This document shows, in pieces, positions 39,965 through 43,234 of a stretch of DNA of 43,234 nucleotides. This DNA comes from Candidatus Kuenenia stuttgartensis (GTDB lineage: Bacteria > Planctomycetota > Planctomycetia > Pirellulales > UBA1268): contig CAMDDA010000006.1 in assembly GCA_945890755.1 (NCBI GenBank), positions 1 through 43,234 on the forward strand. The letters run 5' to 3'. A model generated the notes under the pieces. It searched no databases, was not told the origin of the DNA, and was given only the letters and a program-made list of their open reading frames with translations. A program made the translations under genes and the position numbers. Position 1 is the stretch's first letter; every line of letters starts with the position of its first letter.

Positions 39965-40884
39965 TGGGCATGCTGACGCGCACGCCCCTGGGGCGGATGT
40001 GGGACGAGTGGCGGCACCGCGGGCACCAGGCGGGCGACGACGCCGAAGACTTCCTGCTCGTGACGTGGGACTCCTGCCGCTACGACGTCTACAGCGATGC
40101 CCACACGCCCGTGCTCGACCGCCATGGCCCGGCGCAGCGGGCCTGGGCGATGGCCACCTACACGCTGCCGGCGCATCAGGCGATGTTCAACGGCTTTTTG
40201 CCGCACGTGTTCGAGCCGCTGCCCTTCTACAACCGCTACGTGCAGCAGCTGTGGCGGATTTCCCACCGCAATCTCGCCGTGCGGCCGCTGGTGACGTTTC
40301 CGGAGGCCACGGTCAGCATCGTCGACGGCTTCCGCCGGCGCGGCTATGCCACGGTCGGCGTCGCGGCGATGGACTGGTTCGCGAAGCCGAGCCCGCTGCA
40401 GGACGGTTTCGAGTGGTTTCGCGTGACGGGCACGGCGGCCCGCGAGCAGGTGCGGCTCGTGTGCGAGCAGGTGGAGCGGCGGGCCCGCCGCCGGCCGTGC
40501 TTCGCCTTCATCAATTTCGGCGAGACGCACAGCCCGTTTCGGCACGCGGAGATGCCGCCCCTCGCGGCGGATCCCGTCGCCGAGCGGATGAGCCTCGGCC
40601 GGCTGTTCAACGCGGGAGGCGTGCCCGATGCGGCCGGCATGCTCGATCGTGGGCTTTGGGATCGGCAGCGGGAGTGTGCCGAATATCTCGATCGACGGAT
40701 GGCCGATCTCTTGGCCTGCTTCATCGCCCGTGGCCGCCCGACCACGGTGGTGGTGACGGCCGATCATGGCGAGTGCCTCGGCGAGCAGGGCCTCTTCGGC
40801 CATGCCTTCCATCACGAGAAGGTGATGGAGGTGCCGCTCCTCATCTTCCGGCTCAACGCGCCGCCGCACGCGCCGCCCGCGTAG
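39964..40884 (+). CDS. Sulfatase-like / alkaline phosphatase superfamily hydrolase
   Basis: FLLVTWDSCRYDVY metal site, TYTLPAHQAMFNGFLPH, VVVTADHGECLGEQGLFGHAFHHEKVMEVPLLI. Confidence 0.82.
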   Translation: MGMLTRTPLGRMWDEWRHRGHQAGDDAEDFLLVTWDSCRYDVYSDAHTPVLDRHGPAQRAWAMATYTLPAHQAMFNGFLPHVFEPLPFYNRYVQQLWRISHRNLAVRPLVTFPEATVSIVDGFRRRGYATVGVAAMDWFAKPSPLQDGFEWFRVTGTAAREQVRLVCEQVERRARRRPCFAFINFGETHSPFRHAEMPPLAADPVAERMSLGRLFNAGGVPDAAGMLDRGLWDRQRECAEYLDRRMADLLACFIARGRPTTVVVTADHGECLGEQGLFGHAFHHEKVMEVPLLIFRLNAPPHAPPA

Positions 40885-40933
40885 GCCCGTTGCCCAGCAA
40901 CGGGAGCGGCCCGTCACGGAGTGACGGGCCTAC
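40881..40933 (+). repeat. Family B two-hairpin element, complete copy
   Basis: GTAGGCCCGTTGC-CCA-GCAACGGG-AGCGG-CCCGTCAC-GGA-GTGACGGGCCTAC. Confidence 0.88.
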
Positions 40934-41034
40934 GGTGGGGCGTTTGCAGGTGTGTGCTTCTACGGGCATGATGCGGAGCCACGAGCCTCGTTCATTTCGG
41001 CGACGCTCGACGTGAAGCCGGCGGCACACGCACA

Positions 41035-41409
41035 ATGATCGAGGAGATATCAGTGGATGAATTCGTGGAACCGCTCGGGATGCGGGTGTTGATCCGCAAG
41101 GATGAGAGCCGGCACAAGACTCGCGGCGGCATCGTGCTGCCCGATCAGGCGGAGATTCCCACCATCACCGGCCGCGTGGTCGAGGTGAGCCTGCAGGTCG
41201 AGCGCGATGCCGACTTCCCGATCGCGAAGTACGACAAGGTGCTCTTTCACCCGAAGAACTCGATCCCCGTGGACTTCGAACAGAACAACCTGCTCTATGT
41301 CGTGCCGATCGAAGACGTCGTCGCCGTCTTCCGCCGCGATGATGAATCGCGGCCGCAGCGGCGGGGCAAGGCAGGCCAAGACGAGCAGGCATCCGGCGAC
41401 GCCGAGTAG
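41035..41409 (+). CDS. GroES-like co-chaperonin (Cpn10 family), divergent
   Basis: EPLGMRVLIRKDESRHKTRGGIVLPDQAEIPTITGRVVEV...KYDKVLFHPKN...LLYVVPIEDVVAVF. Confidence 0.85.
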   Translation: MIEEISVDEFVEPLGMRVLIRKDESRHKTRGGIVLPDQAEIPTITGRVVEVSLQVERDADFPIAKYDKVLFHPKNSIPVDFEQNNLLYVVPIEDVVAVFRRDDESRPQRRGKAGQDEQASGDAE

Positions 41410-41414
41410 CAGCG

Positions 41415-42530
41415 TCAGGCGGCGACGGTGGGCTGACGCTCGTGCAAGGGTGTGGCCCGGAGGAGGATGCAGCCCTGCAGCACCTCGGGACGGCCGGGGC
41501 TGCCGACCGCGGCGGTCGGGCAGGCGATGAGGCCGCCGAGCCGGTTCCACGTCTGCTTGAGGGCGTGGGGCACCGAGCATGCGCTCACGTTGCCCGTCCG
41601 GCGGGTGAGACCGTTGATCAGTTCACCCCGCACGCCGTATTCGTCGAGCTTCATGCCGGTAAACCGCACGATCCCCGTGCCAGCCTGGTGGGGCACCACG
41701 AAGTTCACATCGCCGCCTGCGAGGCCCGCGGCGGCGAGCGCCTTGGCGGTGGCCGCCGACATCGCCCGCGGCGCGAGCTCCGCGATCGCCATGCCGTCGA
41801 GCGAAAAGACGAGCCGCTCGGCTGCGTGGAGCGTGCCGCCGTTCGGAGTCGGGATGGCCACGTGCTGCTGCACATGGAAGTCGAAGGCAGGCCGCTCTGT
41901 CGCCTGCTTCTCGGCATTGGCGTGCAGGATCTCGAAGTGCACGGGATAGCGGCGGCTCGTCGCGGGAGCCACGAGCGTCGCCGAGGCCATGTCGCCGAAG
42001 AGGCCGGCAGTCTGGCCGCAGGCGAAGTCGGTGATCCGGCTGATGCGGGTGGCCACGACCACGAGCACGAATTCATCGCGGCGGAGATCGAGTCGCGGGA
42101 CCCAGCGGCGGGAGACGACCGAGAAGGCCCGGCTGTAGCCGCAGCAAAACCAGTTGAGGCCGACGGTACGGCACCGCTGCATGCCGAGCAGGCGGGCCAG
42201 TTCATCGGCCGCATGGCTGGGCCGTTCGCGGACCACGTCGTCGGCGGCGAGATGTCGGCGGGCGACTGAGGGCGGAATGAACGACGGCGACACGAACGCG
42301 ATGCCGCGGCAGTCGGCGAGATTACAGCCCGTCTCGCGCTGCAACTGCCGCACGGCCTGCATGCCCATCGCGAGTTCGTCGTCGAGCGAGATACCGCGGG
42401 CCTCGATGCCGGTGTGGTGGGCAAACTTGCGGGGCATCGTCTCGCCGAACCAGGCGTTCTCCAGTTCCCAAGCGGGCTGGTGAACGGCGATGGCGGAGAT
42501 GCCGAGCGACGAGTGACGGCGCGAGTCCAT
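41415..42530 (-). CDS. 3-oxoacyl-ACP synthase III (FabH/KASIII-like)
   Basis: Catalytic triad candidates: Cys in GLNWFCCGYSRAF, His in VVPHQAGTGIV, Asn in TGNVSACSVPHAL; trimmed from the 43178 start. Confidence 0.85.
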   Translation of the reverse strand: MDSRRHSSLGISAIAVHQPAWELENAWFGETMPRKFAHHTGIEARGISLDDELAMGMQAVRQLQRETGCNLADCRGIAFVSPSFIPPSVARRHLAADDVVRERPSHAADELARLLGMQRCRTVGLNWFCCGYSRAFSVVSRRWVPRLDLRRDEFVLVVVATRISRITDFACGQTAGLFGDMASATLVAPATSRRYPVHFEILHANAEKQATERPAFDFHVQQHVAIPTPNGGTLHAAERLVFSLDGMAIAELAPRAMSAATAKALAAAGLAGGDVNFVVPHQAGTGIVRFTGMKLDEYGVRGELINGLTRRTGNVSACSVPHALKQTWNRLGGLIACPTAAVGSPGRPEVLQGCILLRATPLHERQPTVAA

Positions 42531-42730
42531 GGGATCGTTTCGCGTGAGGTGGATGGCGTGCAGAACCGCCGGCCGTGGCGACGGTGTCCATCCATGGGGG
42601 CGGGAATTGTTGCGATCGACCGCCCCCGAAGCCAGCCGAAAATCACCGCACAATCGCGGCCCAGGCTGGCACCCGGGGTCCCGCGGCAAGGGTAATTCCG
42701 CCCCGGACGCGATGCCATATTTCGGGCTTG

Positions 42731-43234
42731 TCAGCCCCCGGCCGCGTCGCCACCCGGGGTTTCGGCGGCAGCCGCCGCGGCCCCGAGCCCCACCAAAAAC
42801 CCTGAAAAACAGGCTTTCTGCAGTTCCACGGTGGCCGCGCCGAGGCCGTCGTAGTCGCGGTGATTGCACGAGAGCACGATCACCTGCAGGCCTTGGTCGG
42901 CCGCCCGGTCGAGCATGGCCTGGATGCCGGCCAGCCGCGTGGGGTCGGCGTTGACGAAGGCGTCGTCGAACACGATCGGCAGACAACCGCCGTGCTCCTT
43001 GGCCAGGATCTCGGCCATGGCCATGCGGAAGGCGGCCGCAAGCTGTTCGCGTGCGCCGCCGCTGAGCCGCTTGAAGGGCATGGCCACACCGCCGAACTCC
43101 GGCCGCGAGAGCTCGAGCGTCGTGAACATATCCCCCGCATAGCCGATCGACACCGTCGCATCGGCGCCGAACAAGCACCGCACATAGCCGGCCACGCGTT
43201 CCGCCAGCGGGGCCACGAACTGTGCCTCGATCTC
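42731..43234 (-). CDS. SMC/YhaN-like AAA ATPase, C-terminal part; N-terminus beyond window
   Basis: ABC signature-like RLSGGAREQLAAAFRMAMAEIL, Walker B LPIVFDDAFVNAD, VIVLSCNHRDYDGL; frame stays open to base 43234. Confidence 0.78.
   Translation of the reverse strand, partial: EIEAQFVAPLAERVAGYVRCLFGADATVSIGYAGDMFTTLELSRPEFGGVAMPFKRLSGGAREQLAAAFRMAMAEILAKEHGGCLPIVFDDAFVNADPTRLAGIQAMLDRAADQGLQVIVLSCNHRDYDGLGAATVELQKACFSGFLVGLGAAAAAAETPGGDAAGG

Overview
High-GC chromosomal window that looks planctomycete (LEPR-type exported protein, DUF1559 prepilin-like protein, PEP-CTERM protein, BBP7-like outer-membrane protein). That lineage call is inference from protein families, not a database result. 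Most of the window is ordinary coding sequence: sufB(partial)-sufD-Rieske/DUF59, TlpA-like thioredoxin, SpoU methyltransferase, RNase HII-like protein, sixA-like, di-heme peroxidase, ROK kinase, lepA, HAD hydrolase, rseP, dxr, ftsH, DCC/DUF393, sigma54 activator, methyltransferase, lpxI, lpxD, NupG-like MFS, SDR, sigma-70 factor, PEP-CTERM, DUF1559, FG-GAP/FKBP protein, BBP7, FeS-type photolyase, cysD, cysNC, two glycosyltransferases, methyltransferase remnant, sulfatase-like, GroES-like, KASIII and the C-terminus of an SMC/YhaN-like ATPase. The most unusual signal is non-coding. Three families of dispersed structured repeats sit next to gene 3' ends. Family A is a GNRA-capped hairpin with a conserved bulged A and a compensatory base-pair change. 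Family B is a 51-bp two-hairpin element whose halves are near-identical inverted copies distinguished by paired (compensatory) dinucleotide swaps; it expands into 23-bp and 36-bp tandem arrays and twice supplies the TAG stop codon of the upstream gene. Family C is a short hairpin seen twice.
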